Below the pieces are notes generated by a model, which saw only the letters and a list, made by a program, of their open reading frames with translations, was not told the origin of the DNA and searched no databases. Shown in pieces: positions 54,795 to 64,000 of a stretch of 64,000 bases of DNA. The stretch comes from Parvularculaceae bacterium. Lineage in GTDB: Bacteria; Pseudomonadota; Alphaproteobacteria; Caulobacterales; Parvularculaceae. The stretch covers positions 1 through 64,000 of the forward strand of contig JANQMJ010000011.1 of NCBI GenBank assembly GCA_028280115.1. The letters are read 5' to 3'. Position numbers and translations under genes: made by a program. Position 1 is the stretch's first letter. The number at the start of each line of letters is the position of its first letter.

Positions 54795-54983
54795 ATGGCG
54801 CAGAAGAAAACCATCAAAGTCCGTCAAACGGGCAGTCCGATCCGCCGGCCGCAGGACCAGCGCGCCACGCTGATCGGCCTTGGACTGAATAAAATCGGCC
54901 GCGAGCGCGAGCTTGAAGACACCCCGGCTGTGCGCGGCATGGTGCGCAAGGTCGCGCATTTGGTCGAGGTGGTGGAAGAATGA
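54795..54983 (+). CDS. rpmD: 50S ribosomal protein L30
   Basis: Small large-subunit protein. The 62-residue product has [20 protein letters not shown] and [16 protein letters not shown]. It is followed by an unusual inverted-repeat insertion before rplO. Confidence 0.95.
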   Translation: MAQKKTIKVRQTGSPIRRPQDQRATLIGLGLNKIGRERELEDTPAVRGMVRKVAHLVEVVEE

Positions 54984-54984
54984 A

Positions 54985-55072
54985 GAGGTGAATAGTGAAA
55001 TTGTGAAGTCGTGAATAGCGAACGAAATTCGTCAACCCAAGTCACCATTTCACGACTCACCATTCACCAGGA
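54985..55072. repeat. GTGAAT-unit inverted repeat inside the spc operon
   Basis: Units of GTGAATAG / GTGAAA (54988-55017) are inverted as TTTCAC and ATTCAC (55047-55069) around a central ACGAA-A-TTCGT palindrome (55021-55031). The whole can fold as one long imperfect stem in the mRNA between rpmD and rplO. The AT-rich simple repeat stands out from its ribosomal neighbours. Confidence 0.65.
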
Positions 55073-55128
55073 ACAGGCGAGGCGATTTGTTCCCGCTGGA
55101 ACAGGAACCGTCGAAAGTCGAGGACATC

Positions 55129-55596
55129 ATGAAGCTCAACCAACTTTCCGATAATAAAGGCGCGCGAAAAGGCCGCATGCGGGTCGGGCGCGGTCCCGCG
55201 TCGGGCAAAGGCACGACGGCCGGCCGGGGCATGAAAGGTCAAAAATCGCGTTCGGGCGTTTCCGGCATCCGCGCTTATGAAGGCGGTCAGATGCCGCTTT
55301 ACATGCGCCTGCCCAAGCGCGGCTTTAACAAGCCCAACCGGGTGAAATTCGCCCAGATCAATGTGGGCCGACTGCAGGCCGCAATCGACGCCGGCAAGCT
55401 TGACGCGGGCAAGAAAATAGACGCTGCGGCCCTGGTCGAATCCGGCGTCCTGCGCCGCGCCTATCGCGGCGTCCGCCTGCTTGGGGCCGGCGAACTCAAG
55501 GCGAAACTCGAGATCGAGGTCGCCCATGCAACCGCCGGTGCGAAAGCGGCGGTGGAAAAAGCCGGCGGTTCGGTGACCGTACTGGAAACGAAATAG
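55129..55596 (+). CDS. rplO: 50S ribosomal protein L15
   Basis: Large-subunit assembly protein. The 155-residue product starts [14 protein letters not shown] and carries [20 protein letters not shown] chose the ATG at 55129 (CGAGGA upstream) because the 14 extra codons of the open frame have no family match. Confidence 0.96.
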   Translation: MKLNQLSDNKGARKGRMRVGRGPASGKGTTAGRGMKGQKSRSGVSGIRAYEGGQMPLYMRLPKRGFNKPNRVKFAQINVGRLQAAIDAGKLDAGKKIDAAALVESGVLRRAYRGVRLLGAGELKAKLEIEVAHATAGAKAAVEKAGGSVTVLETK

Positions 55597-55676
55597 GAAC
55601 GTCGGGGTTGCAAGCCGCCGCGACGGCCGCCACATGGCCGTCTGTCCCCGGCAGCCCAAACAGGTGATACGCTGAA

Positions 55677-57017
55677 ATGACATCCGCTGCGGAACAGTTC
55701 GCCTCGAACATTACGCTGAGTTCGTTCGCCAAGGCTGACGAACTGAAAAAGCGTCTCCTGTTCACCCTCGGCGCGCTGATCGTTTACCGCTTCGGCACGT
55801 TCATCCCCTTGCCCGGGATCGATCTCGTAGCCTTCGGCGAAAGCTTTCGAACCCAGCAGGGCGGTCTTCTTGGCACGCTGAACATTTTCTCCGGCGGCGC
55901 GGTCGAGCGGATGGCGATCTTCGCCCTCAACATTATGCCGTATATTTCCGCCTCGATCATCATGCAGCTGATGACGGCGGTGGTGCCGTCTCTTGAGGCG
56001 ATCAAGAAGGAAGGCGAACAGGGCCGGCGCCAGATCAATCAGTATACCCGTTACCTGACGGTGTTTCTGGCGACCATGCAGGGCTATTTCATCGCCGTCA
56101 GCATGCAGGGCCAGGGTTTCGCCCTCAATCCGGGGCCCATCTTCCTCTTGACCTCGGTCGTTACCTTGGTCGGCGGCGTCATGTTCTTGTTGTGGCTCGG
56201 TGAACAGATCACGGCGCGCGGCGTCGGCAACGGCGTATCGCTGATCATCTTCGCCGGCATTGTCGCGGAACTGCCACGCGCAATCGGCGGCCTGCTTGAG
56301 CAGGGCCGCGTCGGCGAAGAAGGCATCGGCGGCGGCATCATTCTCGTCATTGCGGCCCTGGCCTTGGCCCTCGTGACGTTCGTCGTTTTCATGGAGCGTT
56401 CCCAGCGGCGCATTCTGGTTCAGTATCCGCGCCGACAGGTCGGCCAGCGCATGACCCAGGGGGAAAAATCCCATCTGCCGATGAAGCTCAATCCGTCCGG
56501 CGTGATCCCGCCGATTTTTGCCTCTTCGCTGCTGCTCTTGCCGGCGACGGCGTTTAGCGCAATCGGCGAAGGCTCGCCCGACTGGCTTCAGACCCTGAAC
56601 ATATTGTTCGCGCCAGGCAGGCCGCTCTATATCGCCCTTTATGCGGCGCTGATCATCGGCTTTACCTTTGTTTACACGTCGGTCGTGTTCAACGTCCAAG
56701 ACGTCGCCGACAATCTCAAGAAATATGGCGGCTTCATTCAGGGCTACCGGCCCGGCGCGCGGACGGCGGAATATCTCGATTACGTCGTGACGCGGCTGAC
56801 CGTGATCGGCGCGGTCTATCTGACGGTTGTGTGTATTTTCCCGGAAATACTCAAGATGAGCTACAGCCAGGCGATACCCGTCTATATCGGCGGCACGTCG
56901 CTGCTGATCGTGGTTTCGGTGACCCTCGATACGGTCTCGCAGATTCAGGGTCATCTCGTGGCCCAGCAATATGAAAGCCTGATCAAAAAATCGAAATTGC
57001 GCGGAGGCCGGCGATGA
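55677..57017 (+). CDS. secY: Preprotein translocase subunit SecY
   Basis: Channel-forming subunit of the Sec translocon. The 446-residue product has ten predicted membrane helices, the plug-region [25 protein letters not shown] near residue 95, and [19 protein letters not shown] [16 protein letters not shown]. It overlaps adk by 4 bases. Confidence 0.97.
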   Translation: MTSAAEQFASNITLSSFAKADELKKRLLFTLGALIVYRFGTFIPLPGIDLVAFGESFRTQQGGLLGTLNIFSGGAVERMAIFALNIMPYISASIIMQLMTAVVPSLEAIKKEGEQGRRQINQYTRYLTVFLATMQGYFIAVSMQGQGFALNPGPIFLLTSVVTLVGGVMFLLWLGEQITARGVGNGVSLIIFAGIVAELPRAIGGLLEQGRVGEEGIGGGIILVIAALALALVTFVVFMERSQRRILVQYPRRQVGQRMTQGEKSHLPMKLNPSGVIPPIFASSLLLLPATAFSAIGEGSPDWLQTLNILFAPGRPLYIALYAALIIGFTFVYTSVVFNVQDVADNLKKYGGFIQGYRPGARTAEYLDYVVTRLTVIGAVYLTVVCIFPEILKMSYSQAIPVYIGGTSLLIVVSVTLDTVSQIQGHLVAQQYESLIKKSKLRGGRR

Positions 57018-57607
57018 TCGTCATCCTGCTCGGCCCCCCGGGCGCCGGCAAAGGCACGCAGGCCGCGCATATCGTTGAAAAATGCCACATTCCTCAACTC
57101 TCCACCGGTGACATGCTGCGCGCCGCCGTCGCTGCTGGCACACCGGTCGGCCGCCAGGCCAAGTCGGTGATGGACGCAGGCAAGTTGGTGTCGGATGAGA
57201 TCGTCGCGGCCATCGTCGAAGAGCGCATTGAGCAAGACGATTGCGCAAACGGCTTTCTGCTGGACGGTTTTCCGCGAACGCTGGTCCAGGCGGAAACGCT
57301 CGACGCCATGCTGGAAAAGAAAGACCGCTCGCTCGACGCAGTGATCGAGCTTCGAGTTGACGAATCCGTCCTGATCGAACGCCTGCGGACGCGAATCGCC
57401 CAGACCCAGGCGCGGGGGGAGGAGCCCCGCAAGGACGATAATGAGGAGACCTTCAAAGAGCGTCTTCAGGTCTATAGGGACCAGACGGCGCCCCTCATTC
57501 CCTATTACGAAAAACAGGGAAAACTGAAGGTCGTCGATGGAATGGCGTCGATTGCGGCCGTTTCGGCTGAAATCGACGTGATTCTGGACGGAATCGGGCC
57601 CGAATAG
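57014..57607 (+). CDS. adk: Adenylate kinase, short-lid type
   Basis: Balances AMP, ADP and ATP. The 197-residue product has the P-loop [10 protein letters not shown] (7-16), [11 protein letters not shown] and LLDGFPRT. The lid between about residues 120 and 150 is reduced to [19 protein letters not shown] and lacks the zinc cysteines of long-lid enzymes. It is coupled to secY by a 4-base overlap. Confidence 0.96.
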   Translation: MIVILLGPPGAGKGTQAAHIVEKCHIPQLSTGDMLRAAVAAGTPVGRQAKSVMDAGKLVSDEIVAAIVEERIEQDDCANGFLLDGFPRTLVQAETLDAMLEKKDRSLDAVIELRVDESVLIERLRTRIAQTQARGEEPRKDDNEETFKERLQVYRDQTAPLIPYYEKQGKLKVVDGMASIAAVSAEIDVILDGIGPE

Positions 57608-57621
57608 GGCCCGGAAAACGG

Positions 57622-57649
57622 TTGACGGCGGGGGCCGCGCGACTATATC
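57622..57649 (+). promoter_or_regulatory. Candidate promoter for rpsM-rpsK-rpoA-rplQ
   Basis: TTGACG (57622-57627), a 16-base spacer and TATATC (57644-57649) lie just after adk and about 138 bases before rpsM. The rest of the 179-base gap has no ORF. Confidence 0.5.
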
Positions 57650-57786
57650 TACGCGCTCTCCGCCTTAAGGAGTTGAGTTCGCCCGGCGCTGCAAATTGGC
57701 CGCGCTGAGGCGGGCTTTGTTGCATGGCGAAATAGCCTGCCCGCCGTTGGTGCGGGGGCGGGGAGCAAATGAAAAGGATTTGAGCG

Positions 57787-58155
57787 GTGGCCCGGATTGC
57801 AGGCGTCAACATTCCGACGAACAAGCGCGTCACAATCGCGCTGCGCTATATACATGGCATCGGCGCGACCAAAGCGGCCGAAATTTGCGAAAAAGCCGGC
57901 ATTACACCGGAACGCCGCGTCCAGGATCTTTCCGACGCGGAAGTGCTGCAAATCCGCGAAGCCATCGACCGCGACTACATCGTGGAAGGCGATCTGCGCC
58001 GCGACGTCGCCGTCAATATCAAACGCCTGATGGATCAGGCCTGCTATCGCGGCCTGCGTCACCGTCGCGGCCTGCCGGTGCGCGGTCAGCGCACGCACAC
58101 CAATGCACGCACCCGCAAGGGGCCCGCCAAGCCGATCGCCGGCAAGAAGAAATAA
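57787..58155 (+). CDS. rpsM: 30S ribosomal protein S13, GTG start
   Basis: Small-subunit head protein contacting the P-site tRNA. The 122-residue product starts [13 protein letters not shown] after a GTG codon, with AAAAGGA upstream. It includes [10 protein letters not shown] and the basic end [11 protein letters not shown]. First gene of the alpha-type unit. Confidence 0.96.
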   Translation: MARIAGVNIPTNKRVTIALRYIHGIGATKAAEICEKAGITPERRVQDLSDAEVLQIREAIDRDYIVEGDLRRDVAVNIKRLMDQACYRGLRHRRGLPVRGQRTHTNARTRKGPAKPIAGKKK

Positions 58156-58167
58156 GGACCCGATCCC

Positions 58168-58560
58168 ATGGCGAAAGCACCGGCCAGCCGCGTCAAGCGG
58201 CGCGAACGAAAAAATATCTCGACCGGCGTCGTGCACGTCAACGCGTCGTTTAACAATACGATGATCACCATTTCCGACGAACAGGGCAATGCGATTTCCT
58301 GGTCGTCGGCCGGGGGCATGGGCTTTAAAGGCTCGCGCAAATCGACGCCTTACGCCGCACAGCTCGCCGCTGAGGACGCGGCGAAAAAAGCCATGGAACA
58401 CGGGCTCCAGACCGTCAGCGTGGAAGTGCGCGGTCCGGGCTCCGGTCGGGAAAGCGCCTTGCGCGCGCTGCAATCGGCGGGTCTGACGGTCTCGATGATC
58501 CGCGACGTTACGCCGATCCCGCATAATGGATGCCGCCCGCGCAAGCGGCGCCGCGTTTGA
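58168..58560 (+). CDS. rpsK: 30S ribosomal protein S11
   Basis: Platform protein of the small subunit. The 130-residue product includes [32 protein letters not shown] and the C-terminal [16 protein letters not shown]. Confidence 0.97.
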   Translation: MAKAPASRVKRRERKNISTGVVHVNASFNNTMITISDEQGNAISWSSAGGMGFKGSRKSTPYAAQLAAEDAAKKAMEHGLQTVSVEVRGPGSGRESALRALQSAGLTVSMIRDVTPIPHNGCRPRKRRRV

Positions 58561-58592
58561 TTCACCGACTGAAGAAAGAGTGATCCTTACTC

Positions 58593-59618
58593 ATGGATGC
58601 AACACAGATTCTCGAAAAGAATTGGCAGGAACTGATCCGGCCGACCAAACTCGATGTAGCGCCGGGCGTCGACCCGCAGCGCAAGGCGACGATTATCGCC
58701 CAGCCGCTGGAGCGCGGCTTCGGCCTGACGCTGGGCAACGCCCTGCGCCGGATTTTGATGTCGTCCCTGCAGGGCGCTGCGGTGACGTCGATCCAGATCG
58801 ACGGCGTGGTGCATGAGTTTTCATCGATCCCCGGCGTGCGCGAGGACGTGACGGACATCGTCCTTAACGTTAAGCAACTCGCCATGCGCATGCATGCGGA
58901 CGGGCCGCGCCGCCTGGTGCTGAAAAAGGACAAGCCCGGTCTCGTTACGGCGAGCGACATTGAAGAAACGTCCGCCATCGAGATCCTCAACAAGGATCAT
59001 GTGATCTGCCACCTCGATGAGGGCGCGTCGCTGCGCATGGAGCTGACCGTCAATACGGGCAAGGGCTATACGCCGGCAGAACAGAACCGGCCCGAAGACG
59101 CGCCGATCGGGCTGATCCCGGTCGACAGTCTATACAGCCCGGTCAACCGTGTCGCTTATCGCGTCGAGAATACGCGCGAAGGCCAAGTGCTCGATTACGA
59201 TCGGCTGATTATGGAAATCGAGACCGACGGCTCGATCGCCCCTGACGATGCGGCCGCTTACGCCGCGCGCATCCTGCAGGATCAGCTTCAGATCTTCATC
59301 AATTTCGACGAACCGACCAAGGACAAGGACGCCGAGGCGCGCGAAGAACTGCCGTTCAATCCGGCGCTCCTGCGCAAGGTCGACGAACTCGAACTGTCCG
59401 TGCGTTCGGCAAACTGCCTCAAGAACGACAATATCGTCTATATCGGCGATCTCATTCAGAAAACCGAAGCGGAAATGCTCCGCACGCCAAATTTCGGCCG
59501 CAAGTCGCTGAACGAGATCAAGGAAGTGCTCGCCGGTCTCGGCCTTCATCTCGGCATGGACGTGCCCGACTGGCCGCCGGACAATATCGAAGATCTGGCC
59601 AAGAAGTTCGACGAATAA
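58593..59618 (+). CDS. rpoA: RNA polymerase alpha subunit
   Basis: Assembly platform of RNA polymerase. The 341 residues have the N-terminal domain with [19 protein letters not shown] near residue 40, and a C-terminal domain with [15 protein letters not shown] and [18 protein letters not shown] that contacts UP elements and activators. Confidence 0.98.
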   Translation: MDATQILEKNWQELIRPTKLDVAPGVDPQRKATIIAQPLERGFGLTLGNALRRILMSSLQGAAVTSIQIDGVVHEFSSIPGVREDVTDIVLNVKQLAMRMHADGPRRLVLKKDKPGLVTASDIEETSAIEILNKDHVICHLDEGASLRMELTVNTGKGYTPAEQNRPEDAPIGLIPVDSLYSPVNRVAYRVENTREGQVLDYDRLIMEIETDGSIAPDDAAAYAARILQDQLQIFINFDEPTKDKDAEAREELPFNPALLRKVDELELSVRSANCLKNDNIVYIGDLIQKTEAEMLRTPNFGRKSLNEIKEVLAGLGLHLGMDVPDWPPDNIEDLAKKFDE

Positions 59619-59651
59619 CGCCGCGCGAAACCGGCTTCAGGAGACATTGCC

Positions 59652-60092
59652 ATGCGACACGGGATGGCGCATCGAAAACTCAATCGCACCCATGAGCACC
59701 GCAAGGCGATGTTCGCCAATATGGCTTGCGCGCTGATAAAGCACGAACAGATCACGACGACGCTGCCGAAAGCGAAAGCGCTTCGCCCGATCGTCGAAAA
59801 GCTCGTCACCATGGCCAAGCACGCGGACAAGGACGAAGACCGCGCGCTGCATCTGCGCCGTCTGGCGGTGTCGCGCATCCGCGACAAGGACATGGCGAAA
59901 AAGCTGTTTGAAACGCTCGGTCCGCGCTACGCCGAACGCCATGGCGGCTATATCCGTATCATGAAGGCGGGCTTTCGTTATGGCGACAACGCTCCGCTCG
60001 CGGTGATCGAATTCGTCGATCGCGACGAAGACGCCAAAGGGCAGGATTCCGGTCCCGTTGTGGGGCTCGACGACGAGGACGATGAAGAATAA
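59652..60092 (+). CDS. rplQ: 50S ribosomal protein L17
   Basis: Tunnel-exit protein. The 146-residue product starts [20 protein letters not shown] and ends in an acidic DDEDDEE. It is somewhat longer than the E. coli protein because of this tail. It closes the supercluster before a strong terminator. Confidence 0.97.
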   Translation: MRHGMAHRKLNRTHEHRKAMFANMACALIKHEQITTTLPKAKALRPIVEKLVTMAKHADKDEDRALHLRRLAVSRIRDKDMAKKLFETLGPRYAERHGGYIRIMKAGFRYGDNAPLAVIEFVDRDEDAKGQDSGPVVGLDDEDDEE

Positions 60093-60140
60093 GCCCCGTC
60101 CAGCGCCGTTTATCGGGGCGTGGCGATCGTATTGAATGGG

Positions 60141-60175
60141 GAACACGCAAGGCTATATCCTTGCGTGTTCTTTTT
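60141..60175 (+). terminator. Strong terminator after rplQ
   Basis: GAACACGCAAGG (60141-60152) pairs perfectly with CCTTGCGTGTTC (60159-60170) around CTATAT and is followed by five T residues. Confidence 0.93.
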
Positions 60176-60191
60176 GTTTGGAGGCCGCTTT

Positions 60192-61652
60192 ATGGTCCGC
60201 AAAGTTTTCGCCTGCATCGCCGTCGCATCGTGTTATGCGGCCGCCGCCTGCGCCCAGCCTGCGCCGGCGGAAGAAACGCCCGCAACCGCCGCGACAGACA
60301 TGCAGGCCGAAACCATCGCGCCGGCGCTGCGCGATGTTCCCCACTCCATGGAACAGGTCAAACTTTCTTTCGCGCCGGTGGTTGAGCGCGCCGCGCCCGC
60401 GGTGGTCAACATTTATTCCCGGCGCGTCGTGCAACAGCGCAGCCCCTTCGCCGACGATCCGTTTTTCCGGCGCTTTTTCGGCGGCGATTTCGGGGCGCCG
60501 CGCGAGCGCGTGCAGAACTCGCTCGGCTCCGGTGTCATGGTCAGCCCGGACGGCGTCATCGTCACCAACAACCATGTCATCGAAGGCATGAACGAGATCA
60601 AGGTCGTGTTAAGCGACCGCCGCGAATATGAAGCCGAACTCGTCCTGGCCGATCCGCAAACCGATCTCGCCGTCCTGCGCATCGAAGCGGAAGAGGCGCT
60701 GGCTTATCTCACCTTCGCTAATTCGGATTCGCTTCAGGTCGGCGACGTAGTCCTCGCCATCGGCAATCCCTTCGGCGTCGGTCAGACGGTGACCAGCGGT
60801 ATTGTGTCGGCGCTGGCGCGCACGGCGGTGTCGGTATCGGATTATCAGTTTTTTATTCAAACCGACGCGGCCATCAATCCGGGCAATTCGGGCGGCGCGC
60901 TGGTCGACGCCGACGGCCGGCTGATCGGCGTCAACACGGCGATTTATTCGCGCTCGGGCGGCTCGAACGGCATCGGTTTTGCGATTCCGTCGCGCCTGGT
61001 GCAGCAAGTCATCAACTCAGCGGTGGAAGGCAGCCCGCTGGTGCGCCCGTGGCTCGGCGCGTCGACCAGCACGGTGACCGTCGATCTTGCCAAGGCGCTC
61101 AGGCTAGACCGGCCGGCGGGCGCGATTATCGACGATGTCTGGTCGGGTGGGCCGGCCGATAAGGGCGACATTCGCCCCGGCGACGTGATCGTGGAAGCGG
61201 ACGGGGCGCCAGTGTTCGACGCCCAGACCCTGCAATATCGCATCGGCGTCAAGAATAACGGCGAGACTGCCGACCTGGTCTATATGCGCGGCGGCAAGCG
61301 GCGCACCGCGCAAATCACCCTCGACCTGCCGCCGGAAACGCCGGCGCGCGATTCGCGCAGGCTGGAAGGAAACCATCCGCTCAACGGGGTTTCCGTCGAC
61401 AATCTGTCGCCGCGCTATAATGAGGAACTCGGGCTCGATCCGTTATCGACGGGCGTCGTCGTTTCCGCCGTCGACCCGCGATCCTTCGCCGCGCGCCGCG
61501 GTTTGCGGCCGGGCCATATAATCCTCTCCGTCAACGACCGCGATGTCTACACATCGGCCGAACTGGCGCGGGAGATCGACCGCCCGGCGAGAAGCTGGGA
61601 ACTGGAAATCGATACCGGCGGGCGCATCGTGCCCTGGCGGGTCGGCCGTTAG
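60192..61652 (+). CDS. DegP/HtrA-type periplasmic serine protease with two PDZ domains
   Basis: Envelope quality-control protease and chaperone. The 486-residue precursor has a signal peptide (about 1-20). The trypsin-like domain carries His128 in TNNHVIEG, Asp158 in PQTDLAVL and Ser233 in NPGNSGGAL. Two PDZ domains follow (about 285-375 and 390-480). The frame is open 24 codons upstream through the rplQ terminator, but GGAGG seven bases before the ATG and the signal peptide decide the start. It lies 6 bases before rarA. Whether it is the DegP or DegQ/DegS equivalent is not settled. Confidence 0.92.
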   Translation: MVRKVFACIAVASCYAAAACAQPAPAEETPATAATDMQAETIAPALRDVPHSMEQVKLSFAPVVERAAPAVVNIYSRRVVQQRSPFADDPFFRRFFGGDFGAPRERVQNSLGSGVMVSPDGVIVTNNHVIEGMNEIKVVLSDRREYEAELVLADPQTDLAVLRIEAEEALAYLTFANSDSLQVGDVVLAIGNPFGVGQTVTSGIVSALARTAVSVSDYQFFIQTDAAINPGNSGGALVDADGRLIGVNTAIYSRSGGSNGIGFAIPSRLVQQVINSAVEGSPLVRPWLGASTSTVTVDLAKALRLDRPAGAIIDDVWSGGPADKGDIRPGDVIVEADGAPVFDAQTLQYRIGVKNNGETADLVYMRGGKRRTAQITLDLPPETPARDSRRLEGNHPLNGVSVDNLSPRYNEELGLDPLSTGVVVSAVDPRSFAARRGLRPGHIILSVNDRDVYTSAELAREIDRPARSWELEIDTGGRIVPWRVGR

Positions 61653-61658
61653 GTCGAG

Positions 61659-62969
61659 ATGAGCGATCTCTTTCAAGCAGGAGGGCTTGAAAGCGGTGCG
61701 CCTCATCCGCTTGCGGACCGATTGCGGCCGGCATCGCTCGACAGGGTCGTCGGTCAGGACCATCTATTGGGTCCCGCCGGTCCCTTGCGCCGCATGCTCG
61801 ATGCGGGAAGGCTGTCGTCGATCATTCTCTGGGGCCCGCCCGGGGTCGGCAAGACGACCATCGCGCGGCTTCTGGCGGCGGAAACCGGTCTCGAATTCGA
61901 ACAGATCTCGGCGATTTTTTCCGGCGTTGCGGATTTGCGCAAAGTCTTCGAACGCGCCAAGGCGCGCCGGTCGACGGGCAAGGGAACGTTGCTGTTCGTC
62001 GATGAGATCCACCGCTTCAACAAGGCCCAGCAGGACGGCTTTCTGCCCCATGTGGAATCCGGACTGATCACTCTGATCGGCGCGACCACGGAAAACCCGT
62101 CCTTCGAACTGATCCCGGCCCTTCTCTCCCGGGCGCAGGTGTTCACCCTCAACCGTCTCGATGACGATGCGCTTGAGGAACTGCTCAGGCGCGCCGAAAC
62201 CGCCGAGGAGCGAAAACTGCCGCTGACGCAGGACGCGCGCGGCGCGCTGCGCCTGATGGCCGACGGCGACGGCCGGTTCGTCCTCAATCTCGCAGAAGAG
62301 CTTTTTGCAGAGCCGAAAGACCGTGCGCCGATTGAAGCAAAAGAGCTCGGCGCCATCGTTCAGCGTCGCGCGCCGATCTACGACAAGCGGTACGAGTCCC
62401 ATTACAATCTCGCCAGCGCGCTGCAGAAGTCGATCCGCGGCTCCGACGTCGATGCGGCGCTTTACTGGGCGGCGCGGATGCTCACAGGCGGCGAGGACCC
62501 GCGTTTCATCCTGCGCCGGCTGATCGTCGTGGCGTCGGAGGATGTGGGCAACGCCGATCCCCATGCGCTTCCCTTAGCGATCGCCGCGCGGGACGCTTAC
62601 GAGTTTCTCGGCCAGCCCGAAGGAGAGATCGCCATCGGCCAGCTCGTCGCCTATCTCGGCAGCGCGCCGAAATCGAATCGATCCCATGTCGCCTTCGTCA
62701 AGGCGAAGATGGCGGCCAAAGAAACCGGTTCACTCATGCCGCCGCCGCGCGCCGTGAACGCGCCGACAAAGCTCATGAAAGAGCTCGGCTATGGCGAAGG
62801 TTATGTTTACGATCACGATACGGAAGAAAGCTTTGCAGGCCTTGACTACTTTCCCAAGGATATGGAGCGGCGCAAATTCTACGAGCCCTCGCAGTTCGGG
62901 TTCGACAAGGAAATCGCCAAGCGCCTTGCCTATTGGGAGCGCCTGCGCCGCGGCGGGAAAGAAGAATGA
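61659..62969 (+). CDS. rarA: Replication-associated recombination AAA+ ATPase RarA
   Basis: Acts at stalled replication forks. The 436-residue protein has the clamp-loader-like AAA+ core with Walker A WGPPGVGKTT near residue 60, the DEIHRFNKAQQD Walker B segment and the GATTENPSFE sensor. The MgsA/RarA C-terminal tetramerisation domain includes KSIRGSDVDAALYWAARML. It starts 6 bases after the DegP-type gene, and both are probably co-transcribed. Confidence 0.95.
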   Translation: MSDLFQAGGLESGAPHPLADRLRPASLDRVVGQDHLLGPAGPLRRMLDAGRLSSIILWGPPGVGKTTIARLLAAETGLEFEQISAIFSGVADLRKVFERAKARRSTGKGTLLFVDEIHRFNKAQQDGFLPHVESGLITLIGATTENPSFELIPALLSRAQVFTLNRLDDDALEELLRRAETAEERKLPLTQDARGALRLMADGDGRFVLNLAEELFAEPKDRAPIEAKELGAIVQRRAPIYDKRYESHYNLASALQKSIRGSDVDAALYWAARMLTGGEDPRFILRRLIVVASEDVGNADPHALPLAIAARDAYEFLGQPEGEIAIGQLVAYLGSAPKSNRSHVAFVKAKMAAKETGSLMPPPRAVNAPTKLMKELGYGEGYVYDHDTEESFAGLDYFPKDMERRKFYEPSQFGFDKEIAKRLAYWERLRRGGKEE

Positions 62970-63027
62970 TCGCGTCGCAAGGCGAACGCTCTGAGCGCTT
63001 TTACCGAGCGATCAGCTGTGAAGAACG

Positions 63028-63786
63028 ATGCTGACAGCAAAAGCGGTTATCGTCTGCCTATGGTTTGCGGCGCTGTTTATCGCCGAACGGTTGGCCCGCG
63101 CCGCTACGCCGCCGCAATCGCCCGCCCGGCTCGTCCGCAATGCGGGCCTGTGGTTTATCGTTTTAATGCTTTCGCCGCTTATCGTTGCGCCCTTGACGGC
63201 CTGGGGCGTCAATCATGTGTTCTGGACGCGGCCCGAATGGATGACGGCCGGCGCCGCCGGCGTGGTTATCTTGGCGGTCGATCTGATCCTGCTCGACCTT
63301 TGGACCTATTGGCTGCATCGCGCCTATCACCGCGTGCCCCTGATGTGGCGTCTGCATGAAGTTCATCACCGGGACGAATTTTTAGACACGACTAGCGCGG
63401 TTCGATTTCATGTCGGCGAGGTCGTGCTTTCGGCTGCATTGCGGCTCATTCCGATTGCTGTGCTGTCCTTGCCTCTGGCCACGGTGATCGTCTTTGAAAC
63501 GGTGCTTATATGCGCCGCCTTGTTTCATCACTCCAATCTGCGACTGGGAAAGAAATTTGAAGCGGCGCTGTCGAAGGTCATTGTCACGCCGTCAATTCAC
63601 TGGGTTCATCACCATGCGGTTCAGCGCGATACGGACTCGAATTACACGTCGATCTTGCGGGTGTGGGATTTCGTTTTCGGCTCACGCAGCCCCACGCAGC
63701 GTCGATATGATATGAAGATCGGTGTTGAAGGCGTTGAAGATAAACCGCTATTGAGGTTATTTTTAATGCCTTTTGGGAGACATTAG
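63028..63786 (+). CDS. Sterol desaturase / fatty acid hydroxylase family membrane protein
   Basis: A di-iron membrane oxygenase of unknown lipid substrate. The 252-residue protein has several membrane helices and the histidine boxes LHRAYHR, LHEVHHRDEF, LFHHSN and HWVHHH. Related enzymes hydroxylate carotenoids, fatty acids or sterol-like lipids, and the sequence does not decide which. It is 58 bases after rarA and 1 base before crcB. Confidence 0.85.
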   Translation: MLTAKAVIVCLWFAALFIAERLARAATPPQSPARLVRNAGLWFIVLMLSPLIVAPLTAWGVNHVFWTRPEWMTAGAAGVVILAVDLILLDLWTYWLHRAYHRVPLMWRLHEVHHRDEFLDTTSAVRFHVGEVVLSAALRLIPIAVLSLPLATVIVFETVLICAALFHHSNLRLGKKFEAALSKVIVTPSIHWVHHHAVQRDTDSNYTSILRVWDFVFGSRSPTQRRYDMKIGVEGVEDKPLLRLFLMPFGRH

Positions 63787-63787
63787 C

Positions 63788-64000
63788 GTGAGTGGCGGCC
63801 TTGTCTGGTTGGCTATTGCGGCGGGCGGCGCCGTCGGGGCGATGGCCCGTCACGGCGTGTCGCGCGCGGCGCTGCATCTGCTTGGGCCGAACTTTCCGTG
63901 GGGCACGCTGGCGGTCAATATCAGCGGTTCCTTCGCCATGGGCCTGCTGATCGTCTGGCTGTCGCGGCACGAACCGCAAAGTATCGCCCTGCGGGCGTTT
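63788..64000 (+). CDS. crcB: CrcB/Fluc fluoride channel, 5' part only
   Basis: Small membrane channel that exports fluoride. The 71 visible codons begin with GTG after a GGGAGA site. They show AAGGAVGAMARHGVSRA and GTLAVNISGSFAMGLL, the conserved Gly-Ala-Arg and Asn-Gly-Ser motifs of the family. The window edge cuts the gene. No fluoride riboswitch is visible in front of it, as it follows the hydroxylase gene directly. Confidence 0.88.
   Translation, partial: MSGGLVWLAIAAGGAVGAMARHGVSRAALHLLGPNFPWGTLAVNISGSFAMGLLIVWLSRHEPQSIALRAF

Noticed and set aside
60120..60191. Upstream start codon of the DegP-type protease at 60120
   Set aside because: The extra 24 codons run through the rplQ terminator hairpin and would precede the signal peptide. 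GGAGG supports the ATG at 60192.

Overview
The window reads as the chromosome of a GC-rich alphaproteobacterium. No species is named here. Three things support this placement: the block tpiA / ppiD-trpE / trpG-trpD-trpC / lexA / comEC / gltX-gltA, a pyruvate dehydrogenase E1-beta that carries its own N-terminal lipoyl domain, and a GTTC-N7-GTTC LexA box in front of lexA. Almost all of the sequence is core housekeeping DNA. The interest lies in what has been inserted into it.

Region 1 (1-16.1 kb) runs mostly leftward: citrate synthase (gltA), glutamyl-tRNA synthetase (gltX), LexA, indole-glycerol-phosphate synthase, anthranilate phosphoribosyltransferase, the glutamine amidotransferase of anthranilate synthase, a secreted gamma-glutamyltransferase, anthranilate synthase component I and a membrane-anchored peptidyl-prolyl isomerase. 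ComEC and a YibQ-type polysaccharide deacetylase face the other way. The trp genes are split: trpE is separated from trpGDC by the deacetylase, ggt and about 1 kb of palindromic repeats. The extreme left edge may hold the first codons of a transposase.

Region 2 (16.1-27.2 kb) runs rightward: triose-phosphate isomerase, a lipoprotein hydrolase, a membrane-anchored DUF885 peptidase-like protein, a small cysteine-rich membrane protein, SecG, CTP synthase, an SDR oxidoreductase, a VOC protein, and PdhB and PdhC. The two Pdh genes contain in-frame palindromic repeats in their interdomain linkers. The gene for E1-alpha is not here.

Region 3 (28.0-41.3 kb) is the rplKA / rplJL / rpoBC cluster. A three-gene copper-type cassette (DUF2946 protein, Met/His-rich barrel protein, PCu(A)C chaperone) lies between rplA and rplJ. 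secE and nusG are missing from their usual place before rplK.

Region 4 (41.6-60.1 kb) is a canonical str-S10-spc-alpha supercluster from rpsL to rplQ, with one inverted-repeat insertion between rpmD and rplO. It ends at a strong terminator. Region 5 (60.2-64.0 kb) holds a DegP-type protease, RarA, a sterol-desaturase-family hydroxylase and the start of a CrcB/Fluc fluoride channel cut by the window edge. No rRNA, tRNA or CRISPR array was recognised.
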